From positions 1 through 6,823 of the forward strand of contig JAQUNY010000084.1 of assembly GCA_028717405.1 (NCBI GenBank): a stretch of 6,823 nt of DNA, given 5' to 3'. The position numbers were made by a program, and so were the translations under genes. The stretch comes from Eubacteriales bacterium. Its GTDB lineage: Bacteria; Bacillota; Clostridia; JAQUNY01. The notes under the pieces are model-generated. The model was not told the origin of the DNA, did not search any database, and saw only the letters and a list, made by a program, of their open reading frames with translations. This document shows, in pieces, positions 1 to 6,037 of the stretch (the stretch's first letter is position 1; each line of letters starts with the position of its first letter).

Positions 1-1
1 A

Positions 2-1165
2 AACGGGTTTGCAGAAGCTAAAACAGCGGGCAGAAAAGCTGCGCTGATAGGACTAAATTATGATGCGATGCATGTGGCGGCAGTTGATATAGGTTCAAAG
101 GAAATCAATATCGCCCTCTGTAATCTAAAAGGTGAAATCAAAGACAGCACGGTCATCCCGGCAGATACCTCAGCCAAAGGACAAAAGATCCTGCAGCTGA
201 CAGCAGAAAATATTTCTCTTCTCACAGAAGGCAGGCTAAAGATCGGCGAAGGCAGGCTAAAGAGCGGCGAAGGCAGGCTAAAGAGCGGCGAAGGCAGGCT
301 AAAGAGCGGCGAAGGCAGGTTAAAGAACGACAGGAAAAGTAAAAAACCGGCTATTGTAGCTGTAGGTGTTGCCCTGTCAGGAATTATCCAGGATGATGAG
401 AAGCTGCTTTTGTCTACCAGCCTGAAATGGAAAGATATTTCCATAAAAAAATATTTTGAAGATAACCTGCAAATCCCATGCTTTGTGCAGAATGATTCTG
501 TAACTAAAGCGATGTATGCAATCAACAGAGAAACTGAAGATAAAAGCAGGTACAGAAATATTATTTTTCTTGACCTCGATATGGGAGTAGGGGCGATCAG
601 TATTTATGATAACAAGATCAACGAAGCGGTCACGGGCGAATTTGGACATACCACAGTGAAAAAGGACGGTCCCGCGTGTTTTTGCGGAAATAACGGCTGT
701 CTTGAAGTCATGTGCTCTGTCGAAAGCATTATCGGCAGGTGTGCAGAGATGCTTGCCGAAAACAAGTGCCGGATACTCAGAGACATACTTAAAGAAAAAG
801 GCTGTGACAAAGCCGGCAGCGATGCGTGCAGACCGGATTATAATACGGTAATCGAGGCGTTTGACAGAGGCGATAAGGATGTGAAGGACATTCTGAAAGA
901 ATGCGGGGAATACCTGGGGATAGGGATGGCAAATCTGATCAATATGTTTAATCCTGATAAAATAATAATAAACGGTGATATGCTGATAAAAAGCGATTAT
1001 ATTTATAATATTGTTCTGAGAGAGACGAAAAAGAGGGCATACGAGCTATTCGCCGAAGGTGTTGTATACGAAAGGGTGAATATAGGCATGAAAGAGTCTA
1101 TGTCAGGACTTACGAGGTTTATAACAGAGAAGCTGTTCAGTCTGACAGGAGAGAAGATTTTTTAG
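2..1165 (+). CDS. ROK-family transcriptional regulator (NagC/XylR type), 5' end outside the window
   Basis: The frame is open from base 2 without a stop, and the residues before the first ATG (68) read NGFAEAKTAGRKAALIGLNYDA. This resembles the linker (GR...L.LN) that joins the winged-helix DNA-binding domain to the sugar-binding domain in ROK repressors. The true start and the HTH are therefore probably upstream, and ATG 68 is internal. Visible ROK marks, numbered from M68, are the DIGSKEI phosphate loop (7-13), GVALSGII (100-107), QND with the equivalent of the catalytic Asp at D143, and GVGAISIY (173-180). GEFGH is followed by CFCGNNGCLE, with H194, C204, C206 and C211 as the likely structural zinc site. 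FNPDKIIING is the late ROK motif. An expanded heptad repeat lies at 54-88. The role is probably sugar- or sugar-phosphate-responsive repression, plausibly of the operon downstream. A ROK sugar kinase is the alternative and is less likely given the linker. Family assignment is firm; the ligand is unknown. Confidence 0.88.
   Translation, partial: NGFAEAKTAGRKAALIGLNYDAMHVAAVDIGSKEINIALCNLKGEIKDSTVIPADTSAKGQKILQLTAENISLLTEGRLKIGEGRLKSGEGRLKSGEGRLKSGEGRLKNDRKSKKPAIVAVGVALSGIIQDDEKLLLSTSLKWKDISIKKYFEDNLQIPCFVQNDSVTKAMYAINRETEDKSRYRNIIFLDLDMGVGAISIYDNKINEAVTGEFGHTTVKKDGPACFCGNNGCLEVMCSVESIIGRCAEMLAENKCRILRDILKEKGCDKAGSDACRPDYNTVIEAFDRGDKDVKDILKECGEYLGIGMANLINMFNPDKIIINGDMLIKSDYIYNIVLRETKKRAYELFAEGVVYERVNIGMKESMSGLTRFITEKLFSLTGEKIF
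227..331 (+). repeat. Five tandem 21-bp in-frame repeats in the ROK gene
   Basis: Five consecutive 21-bp units begin at 227, 248, 269, 290 and 311. The three central units are identical. The first differs by one base and the last by three. Each unit encodes one heptad: EGRLKIG, then EGRLKSG three times, then EGRLKND. The unit length is a multiple of three, so gain or loss of copies would keep the reading frame. The array sits between the first helix of the ROK domain and the strand of GVALSGII, where relatives normally have a short loop. The pattern (identical centre, divergent edges) fits recent expansion by slippage or unequal recombination. Confidence 0.97.
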
Positions 1166-1176
1166 CGCGGATTACA

Positions 1177-1205
1177 TTGACAGAAAACGGGTTTTGGGGT
1201 ATTCT
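1177..1205 (+). promoter_or_regulatory. Sigma-70-type promoter for the three-gene operon
   Basis: A consensus -35 box TTGACA (1177-1182) is followed by a 17-bp spacer and TATTCT (1200-1205), which matches the -10 consensus in four of six positions, including the first two and the last. Transcription would start near 1212, leaving a leader of about 80 nt before the ATG at 1293. It lies only 12 bp after the ROK stop codon, so the operon can be transcribed independently of the ROK gene. The assignment is from pattern alone. Confidence 0.6.
1184..1195. promoter_or_regulatory. Inverted repeat AAAAC-GG-GTTTT in the promoter spacer
   Basis: A perfect 5-2-5 inverted repeat lies between the -35 and -10 boxes of the operon promoter. 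Its position would let a bound regulator block RNA polymerase. Such a short palindrome can arise by chance, so its role as an operator is inferred. Confidence 0.3.
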
Positions 1206-1218
1206 TATTATGTAATAA
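1205..1218. promoter_or_regulatory. Inverted repeat TTATTA-TG-TAATAA at the predicted transcription start
   Basis: A perfect 6-2-6 palindrome overlaps the last base of the -10 box and the predicted start site. ROK repressors of the NagC/Mlc group bind AT-rich operators with TTATT and AATAA half-sites, though with wider spacing than here. A ROK regulator is encoded immediately upstream. An operator is a reasonable guess, but AT-rich chance palindromes are common. Confidence 0.35.
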
Positions 1219-1225
1219 TTTAAAC

Positions 1226-1252
1226 AATAAATAAATAAACAAACAGGCAGGC
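1226..1252 (+). repeat. Short tetranucleotide runs in the operon leader
   Basis: The leader contains successive tetranucleotide repeats: AATA three times, then an AAAC/AAAC-like run, then GGCA twice. These are low-complexity sequence in the untranslated leader. No structure or function can be assigned. Confidence 0.45.
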
Positions 1253-1292
1253 ATTGCGCAAAAATATAAAAATCGGAAAGAGAGGGCATATC

Positions 1293-2603
1293 ATGGGAAA
1301 GCAATTATCGGATTTCAGGTATAATACCGGGGAAACAAAAGTCCCCTGGGCTGCCGTTGGAGAAAACTACAACGAAGAGGACCTTCTTGAGATAGTCAGG
1401 TTTCTGATGCAGGGCAAGGGCGATGAATATGAGACTGTGCTGGAAGAACTACGCAGAGGGATATCAAAGCTTGCCGCCATATCACAGCCACCCGGGAAAT
1501 TGTCACTTGGCACAAAAGTTGAAGCTGCTGAAGCTGCAGTTGACAAATTTTTGGGTACAAGCGGGAGCCTTTTTGTGACAAATGCTACCGCAGGCTTCGA
1601 AATTGCCTGTAAATATGCTAATCTTGGCCCCGGGGATGAAGTCATTGTGCCCGCGATAACTTTTATTGCGACAATGGCATATCCCCTTTCTGCAGGCGCG
1701 AAGGTCATATTTGCTGATATTGATCCCAAAACCATAAATATTGATCCTGCCGATGTCGAAAGGAAAATCACACCAAGAACCAGGATGATCATACCTGTCG
1801 ATATCGGAGGATATCCTGCGGATCTTGACCCGATAATGGAGATGGCGCGAAAGCGTGATATAATTGTGCTCGAGGATGCCGCGCATGCATTCGGAGCAGT
1901 TTACAAAGGGCGTAAGGTAGGAACTGTAGCCGATTTTACGGCGTTCAGCTTTCATGAAGTCAAAAACATGACATCTTTCGGCGAGGGGGGGATCCTCGTA
2001 ACAAACCTGCCGGATATAAGGGACCACCTGAAACAGGCGCGTTTCCTCGGGCTCGATTTCAGCAGGAAAATCAAAAACTGGCTGTATGACATAACGGCAA
2101 TTCCAGGTAAATACAGGCCATTTGTACCAGGAAACCATTCTACAACTGAAATACAAGGACTCGGTTTGATCCTCCAGATGAGCAGGATCGAAAAAATCAA
2201 TGCCACGAGGAAAGCAGCGGCATCCTACCTTAACAGCAGATTTTATGGAAATCCTGCAATAATCCCGCAGGATCTCGGAACAAAAGAGATTGAACCGACC
2301 TTCCACCTCTATCTGCTTAAGATAGACCCGCATAAAGCCGGGGGGGATGTGCAGCTGCTTAAGAAGAAGCTTGATGACAAAGGTATTACAAATATTCCCC
2401 ATTTCGGGCCGATGTACAGATTCAGCATACTTGAGACACTGGGCTATGATAGAGATAAAATTGCAGCCACATGCCCTGTATGTGAGGAGATATTTGATCG
2501 TTGTTACACTCATCTGCCGTTATATGGACTTAATGCCGAACAACTGAAATATATGGCGGATGCCGTGCTTGAGTCGGTTGCAGAAATGCAGGAGGGCAGA
2601 TAA
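1293..2603 (+). CDS. DegT/DnrJ/EryC1/StrS-family PLP-dependent aminotransferase
   Basis: This is a predicted 436-residue cytoplasmic enzyme of the sugar/cyclitol aminotransferase family, which moves an amino group (usually from Glu or Gln) to a keto-sugar or keto-cyclitol. Fold-type I landmarks are clear. GPGDEVIVPAITFIATM spans 112-128. VLEDAAHAFGA (192-202) carries D195, which would contact the PLP ring nitrogen. SFHEVKNMTSFGEGG (219-233) carries the Schiff-base lysine K224. FHLYLLKID, HFGPMYR and THLPLY are typical of the C-terminal domain. Oddities are an extra stretch at about 41-80 before the PLP region and TNATAGFE (96-103) in place of the common SGTxAL. ATG 1293 has GAGAGGG (1280-1286) six nt upstream and is preferred over TTG 1254. 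It is the first gene of the operon, one nt before the next. The tryptophan-containing N-terminus (VPWAAVGENY) recalls the AHBA-synthase and cyclitol branches, but the exact substrate is unknown. Confidence 0.92.
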   Translation: MGKQLSDFRYNTGETKVPWAAVGENYNEEDLLEIVRFLMQGKGDEYETVLEELRRGISKLAAISQPPGKLSLGTKVEAAEAAVDKFLGTSGSLFVTNATAGFEIACKYANLGPGDEVIVPAITFIATMAYPLSAGAKVIFADIDPKTINIDPADVERKITPRTRMIIPVDIGGYPADLDPIMEMARKRDIIVLEDAAHAFGAVYKGRKVGTVADFTAFSFHEVKNMTSFGEGGILVTNLPDIRDHLKQARFLGLDFSRKIKNWLYDITAIPGKYRPFVPGNHSTTEIQGLGLILQMSRIEKINATRKAAASYLNSRFYGNPAIIPQDLGTKEIEPTFHLYLLKIDPHKAGGDVQLLKKKLDDKGITNIPHFGPMYRFSILETLGYDRDKIAATCPVCEEIFDRCYTHLPLYGLNAEQLKYMADAVLESVAEMQEGR

Positions 2604-2604
2604 T

Positions 2605-3663
2605 ATGAAAACTGATATGATAAAACCATTGAGAACGGGTGCGGCCTACCATGGTAACCGCATGCCTCAGCACATGGAGCAGGATCTTCGTGACATGGTT
2701 TCACACAATATGAATCTTGTTGTTCATATGTTTACCCACAATGACTGGGACAGGCATAAAAACAAAATGCGTGATGCTGTCAGCATGTCAATTGAAGCCG
2801 GTCTTGAAGTCTGGATAGACAATTGGGGACTGGGAGGACCTCCGGGAGATAAGTCCCACTTTCTTGCATATTATCCCGACAGCCATATTTATTATTCCAA
2901 CGGGGACATGGACCCTGTGAGGGCATGCCTGAACAGCCTGGATTTCAGACAATTTACGCGTGAATGGATAGACGCGGTGCAGTATATAGGCGGTACTGCG
3001 ATTTTCTGGGATGAGCCGCACCTTCCGCTCAAGAATGCCGGGGATAAAACCTGCTATGCGTGTTGTTGTAAAAGATGCAAAAGCTTATTTAAAGAAAAAT
3101 TCGGAAGGGACATGCCTGCGGAAATAGACGAAGATGTTAAAAACTTCAGAGTCGACACAATAATCGACTATTTCAGGGAAGTTACTGATTACAGCGCGTC
3201 AAAGGGCATAAAAAATGCTGTGTGCGTGATGCTGGATGCAAAGAGAGGAATCAGTCTTGAAACCATAGACAGGATATGTTCCCTGCCCAATCTTGATAAT
3301 ATCGGCTCAGATCCATATTGGCTTGGTAAACAGGGAGTCAATCCATATCAATTTGTGTATGAAAATTCAAAACGCAACATAGATATAAGCAACGGCTTTG
3401 GGAAAGACCATAATATCTGGATACAGGCTTACAGCACACCGAGGGGCAGAGAGGATGAAATTATAGGGGCAGTAGAGGGGGCTTATGACGCAGGAGCAAG
3501 GACTATCCTGGCCTGGGGGTATTACGGGAGCTCGTCTAATGATTACGCGGCTAAGAATCCCCACCTGGCCTGGACCCGAACCTGTGAGGCAATGGCTCGC
3601 ATATGGGATATGGAGAGGAACAGGATGCTTGAAGATAACCGGAAGCTCTACAGAAAGGCCTGA
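2605..3663 (+). CDS. TIM-barrel protein resembling glycoside hydrolases, function unknown
   Basis: This 352-residue protein has no signal peptide or membrane segment, so it is probably cytoplasmic. Strand-helix alternation fits a (beta/alpha)8 barrel: TGAAYHGN (11-18), NLVVHMFTHNDW (37-48), LEVWIDNWG (67-75), TAIFWDEPHLP (131-141), NAVCVMLD (204-211), NIGSDPYW (232-239), NIWIQAYS (270-277) and TILAWGYYG (300-308). WDEP occupies the place of the clan GH-A acid/base motif (usually NEP) at the end of strand 4, making E137 the likely acid and D136 its neighbour. No glutamate stands at the end of strand 7, where a GH-A nucleophile is expected. A cysteine cluster (C150, C153-C155, C158) followed by FKEKFGRDMP resembles the CxxC segment of GH42-like proteins. 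ATG 2605 has GGAGGG (2591-2596) eight nt upstream and begins one nt after the aminotransferase stop. A glycosidase on an amino sugar is possible, but a non-hydrolytic enzyme is not excluded. Confidence 0.72.
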   Translation: MKTDMIKPLRTGAAYHGNRMPQHMEQDLRDMVSHNMNLVVHMFTHNDWDRHKNKMRDAVSMSIEAGLEVWIDNWGLGGPPGDKSHFLAYYPDSHIYYSNGDMDPVRACLNSLDFRQFTREWIDAVQYIGGTAIFWDEPHLPLKNAGDKTCYACCCKRCKSLFKEKFGRDMPAEIDEDVKNFRVDTIIDYFREVTDYSASKGIKNAVCVMLDAKRGISLETIDRICSLPNLDNIGSDPYWLGKQGVNPYQFVYENSKRNIDISNGFGKDHNIWIQAYSTPRGREDEIIGAVEGAYDAGARTILAWGYYGSSSNDYAAKNPHLAWTRTCEAMARIWDMERNRMLEDNRKLYRKA

Positions 3664-3667
3664 TCTG

Positions 3668-4810
3668 ATGAAAAAAGCTTATATTATTACACCCAAAGAG
3701 GGAGATTACATCAATAGATATGATGGAAAAGAGGAAGGCGGGCTGCTTGAGATACCGGTCGAAATAAGTATTCCGGGAGAAGGTATTTATAAGGTGAATG
3801 GAGTGCAGGCAAAAGAGCAGCTGAGGACTGAACCTGCAGGAGCAGAGGATCGTATGTCTGTCAGGAGGGAAGAGCCTGAGGACGACGAAAAAAGAAGAAG
3901 AAGAACGGCTTATGTAAAGCTGAAAAGAGGAGAAAACCTGCTGACCATGACAAATGAAGATGGCCGCCTGGTGCAGCAGATCAAAATTTACCGGAATGAT
4001 GCCTTCGTAGGGAAATACAGGTTTTCAGTCGATGATAATATATGGTTTTTAAAAGATATTTCGCAAAATAAAGACAGGTATAAATCGGTTTTTGATAATC
4101 CATATCTTGCACTGTATAAGGAACTGCATGACCTTTATGGGACAAAAGTCCACTTCAACATATATTACATGACTGAAGGATTCACACTAAAGGAAATGAC
4201 CGGCAAATTCAGGGATGAGTGGGAGGAAAACTCTGACTGGATCGCGATGACTTTCCATGCGTGCAGTGATAAACCTGATATGATCTATAAGAATATATCC
4301 TACGAAGAGATGAAAGAGCATTATGAGATCGTAACAGAGCAGATAAGGAATTTCGCAGGAGAAAGCCTCCTGAGCCCTTTTACGACGATCCACTGGGGAG
4401 AGGTGACAAAAGAGGGATGTCTGGCACTCAGGGACGCCGGCATAAAAGGGCTTGCCGGGTATTTTTGTTTTGATGGCAGCGGCAGACCCGTTGTTTCATA
4501 TTATCTCGATAAAGAACAGATAGCCCATTTGAACAGCCGGGATATATGGAAAGATAACGGTGCAGGATTGATTTTTATAAAAAATGATATTGTTATTAAT
4601 ATGCATAGTCTTAATGAAATCAAACCGCTTCTTGACAAGGTCAAAAAGGATCCGCACAGGTCTGGATTTATTGAAATGATGATACATGAGCAGTATTATT
4701 ACAGGGATTATTGCAATTACCAGCCGGATTACAGGGAGAAGGTTGCGGCTGCCGTCGAGTGGGCAGCTGGGAATGGCTATAAGCCGGCTTTGCTGAAAGA
4801 GGTACTCTAA
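3668..4810 (+). CDS. Conserved protein with N-terminal beta-rich domain and NodB-deacetylase-like barrel
   Basis: This 380-residue protein has no signal peptide. Residues 1-115 look like a beta-sandwich (Ig-like) domain, interrupted by a very charged stretch (REEPEDDEKRRRR, 67-79). From about 117 the sequence resembles a polysaccharide-deacetylase (NodB-type) barrel. FSVDDNIWF (119-127) supplies an Asp pair in the motif-1 position. HFNIYYMTE (162-170) fits the second strand. WIAMTFHACS (191-200) supplies H197, TIHWGEVTKEG (240-250) supplies H242, and MIHEQYYY (338-345) supplies H340. The canonical HxxxH motif is absent, so metal binding, if any, differs from classical deacetylases. The start at 3668 follows the upstream stop by four nt, with AAAGG (3654-3658) nine nt before it. 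As the last gene of the operon it may act on an N-acyl amino sugar, but the activity is inferred from fold alone and could be a carbohydrate esterase or a non-catalytic protein. Confidence 0.7.
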   Translation: MKKAYIITPKEGDYINRYDGKEEGGLLEIPVEISIPGEGIYKVNGVQAKEQLRTEPAGAEDRMSVRREEPEDDEKRRRRTAYVKLKRGENLLTMTNEDGRLVQQIKIYRNDAFVGKYRFSVDDNIWFLKDISQNKDRYKSVFDNPYLALYKELHDLYGTKVHFNIYYMTEGFTLKEMTGKFRDEWEENSDWIAMTFHACSDKPDMIYKNISYEEMKEHYEIVTEQIRNFAGESLLSPFTTIHWGEVTKEGCLALRDAGIKGLAGYFCFDGSGRPVVSYYLDKEQIAHLNSRDIWKDNGAGLIFIKNDIVINMHSLNEIKPLLDKVKKDPHRSGFIEMMIHEQYYYRDYCNYQPDYREKVAAAVEWAAGNGYKPALLKEVL

Positions 4811-4843
4811 GAGATACTCTGAGTTTGTACCTTATTTAATTTG
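4800..4843 (+). terminator. Weak possible terminator between convergent genes
   Basis: AGGTAC (4800-4805) pairs with GTACCT (4827-4832), and inside it AGAG-ATA-CTCT (4810-4820) can form a second small stem. A T-rich but interrupted tract (TTATTTAATTTG) follows. The stem is short, overlaps the last codons of the operon, and lacks a solid T run, so this is a tentative call. The 44-bp gap to the AraC stop codon holds nothing better. Confidence 0.22.
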
Positions 4844-4854
4844 ATTGACTGAAA

Positions 4855-5751
4855 TTATACATTATAGTTTTTCCGAAATTGCATCGGGTTGCGGTCTGTC
4901 ATTTTCTTGAATTGTTTTGAAAAGTGGGCGGAATTGCTGAAACCTACTGCATCAGCTATCTCCGTCATTGTCATACCAGTGGTCTGGATCAAGTCGATTG
5001 CCTTTGATATCCGGTATTCCAGAAGGTAATGATGAAGCGATTTGCCGGTATTCTGCCGCATAAGGTGATTAACATAGTTTGCATGGTAATTGAACATGGC
5101 GCCTATAGTGTGGTTAGTTATGTTCCTGCTGTAGTTATTGTGTATATATTTAATAATTTTATCTATCTTGTGTCCTTTCATATATGGGTACATACTTATC
5201 GAATTAACTGAACGCGCAATATCATTGAAAATAAGGACTGCAAGCGCAGACATCCTGTTTTCGTAAAATATCATCTTTGTCTCAAATTCATTTTTCAGTT
5301 CAAGCATTGTATCACCTGCCATATTCATACCTTTCAATATTATGGGATGGTTGAATTCTTCCAAATCAGAAAATCTGATCACTTCTACTATGTTTTCTGC
5401 TGCGAACGAAGCGATATCGTTTTGAAGGATTGGATAAGACAAATCAGACCGACTCTGACAGAAGTCAAAATTAAGCTGCAGGAATTCCAGATGGGTCTTC
5501 TCAGAAATGAATACGCTGTATCCTGTTCCGGAAAGCCAATAGAAAAGGCATCCTTTCTCTGCATGATATGATATGCCTTCAATTTCAATAGTACCTTCGC
5601 CTCCGGTTATGTAGAATAGTCTGTGGTCATATGATTTCACATTTATAAACCGCCTGACGGGCTGTTTGCTGGTTGACGAGTCAAAATGCCTTGCCAGTCT
5701 GATAAATGGTTTTATATCTTTAAAGGATATGGAATGTGCATGTTCAGGCAT
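4855..5751 (-). CDS. AraC-family transcriptional regulator
   Basis: This predicted 298-residue regulator has an N-terminal cupin-like sensor domain (about 30-100: FINVKSYDHRLFYITGGEGT, then IEIEGISYHAEKGCLFYW) and a C-terminal AraC DNA-binding domain with two helix-turn-helix units. The first HTH is around 208-232 (NITNHTIGAMFNYHANYVNHL). The second is around 261-284 (TMTEIADAVGFSNSAHFSKQFKK), followed by the usual NPMQFRK. Both HTHs look intact. ATG 5751 is chosen because GGAAGGAG lies seven nt upstream (plus-strand 5759-5766) and the resulting length is normal for the family. A TTG at 5898 and an ATG at 5802 are in frame but have poor ribosome binding sites. The gene converges on the aminotransferase operon and diverges from the iron-sulphur gene. 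Members with this architecture usually activate sugar-use genes, and the ligand here is unknown. Confidence 0.9.
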   Translation of the reverse strand: MPEHAHSISFKDIKPFIRLARHFDSSTSKQPVRRFINVKSYDHRLFYITGGEGTIEIEGISYHAEKGCLFYWLSGTGYSVFISEKTHLEFLQLNFDFCQSRSDLSYPILQNDIASFAAENIVEVIRFSDLEEFNHPIILKGMNMAGDTMLELKNEFETKMIFYENRMSALAVLIFNDIARSVNSISMYPYMKGHKIDKIIKYIHNNYSRNITNHTIGAMFNYHANYVNHLMRQNTGKSLHHYLLEYRISKAIDLIQTTGMTMTEIADAVGFSNSAHFSKQFKKMTDRNPMQFRKNYNV

Positions 5752-5758
5752 AGTATGA

Positions 5759-5766
5759 CTCCTTCC
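5759..5766 (-). promoter_or_regulatory. Ribosome binding site that sets the AraC-gene start
   Basis: Read on the minus strand this is GGAAGGAG, a near-perfect Shine-Dalgarno sequence, seven nt before ATG 5751. The upstream in-frame candidates have nothing comparable, so this site decides the start. Confidence 0.75.
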
Positions 5767-5793
5767 TGCTGCGTGGTATATTTTTTCATATAC

Positions 5794-5799
5794 ATTATA
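5794..5799 (-). promoter_or_regulatory. Possible -10 box for the AraC gene
   Basis: The minus strand reads TATAAT here, 42 nt before ATG 5751. Initiation near 5787 would give a leader of about 36 nt that includes the AAGGAG site and would exclude the upstream in-frame starts. No good -35 box is visible 16 to 19 bp upstream, so an activator would be needed or the match is chance. Confidence 0.32.
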
Positions 5800-5946
5800 C
5801 ATCAGCTCATGGTACGTTAGCGAACATATGCGCTGCTTTTGCAGCACCACTTTTGCGGCATTGCATCCACTGTATCGGCAGCTATTATTCGAGATCAATA
5901 TTCTTTCTTCTCTTTACTTTTCACATAAACATATTTACTAATAACA

Positions 5947-5975
5947 TTGAACAGGTTGCCTGACAGACATATAAT
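5947..5975 (+). promoter_or_regulatory. Sigma-70-type promoter for the iron-sulphur gene
   Basis: TTGAAC (5947-5952) matches the -35 consensus in five of six bases. After a 17-bp spacer comes a perfect TATAAT (5970-5975). Transcription would start near 5982, giving a leader of about 56 nt before ATG 6038. This is the strongest promoter match in the window. Confidence 0.72.
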
Positions 5976-5980
5976 GAGTA

Positions 5981-5995
5981 TCGTTATAAAAACGA
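5981..5995. promoter_or_regulatory. Inverted repeat TCGTT-ATAAA-AACGA at the predicted start site
   Basis: A perfect 5-5-5 inverted repeat starts just after the -10 box of the iron-sulphur gene promoter and covers the predicted transcription start. A repressor bound here would block initiation. Its small size means chance is possible. Confidence 0.28.
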
Positions 5996-6037
5996 AAAAC
6001 ATTGGACACGTTATTTTTACTGCAGAGGGGAACTGAT

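Noticed and set aside
1..10. Palindrome-like AAACGGGTTT shared by the window start and the operon promoter (1185-1194)
   Set aside because: A ten-base match, one copy being inside coding sequence, is too short to separate from chance.
227..331. CRISPR-like array
   Set aside because: The units are directly adjacent without spacers, are in frame, and are translated within the ROK gene.
58..525. Minus-strand frame with SLPSPLF repeats opposite the ROK gene
   Set aside because: It is the mirror of the 21-bp repeats in the ROK frame. The plus-strand frame has clear ROK motifs and this one has no recognisable domain.
1254..1292. TTG start giving 13 extra residues on the aminotransferase
   Set aside because: There is no good ribosome binding site before TTG 1254, whereas ATG 1293 has GAGAGGG at proper spacing.
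1503..2513. Long minus-strand frame (336 codons) opposite the aminotransferase
   Set aside because: The plus strand encodes a full DegT enzyme with catalytic residues. The antisense product has no domain and its start lacks a ribosome binding site.
2560..2604. Upstream ATG for the TIM-barrel gene
   Set aside because: It would overlap the end of the aminotransferase gene by 44 nt, while ATG 2605 follows GGAGGG and the upstream stop codon.
3485..3667. Upstream ATG adding 61 residues to the deacetylase-like gene
   Set aside because: This stretch lies inside the conserved last barrel strand of the preceding gene in another frame. ATG 3668 fits the operon spacing.
5832..5845. GCTGC-TTTT-GCAGC hairpin upstream of the AraC gene
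   Set aside because: A five-bp stem with no T tract or known regulatory pattern is too small to call a terminator or riboswitch.
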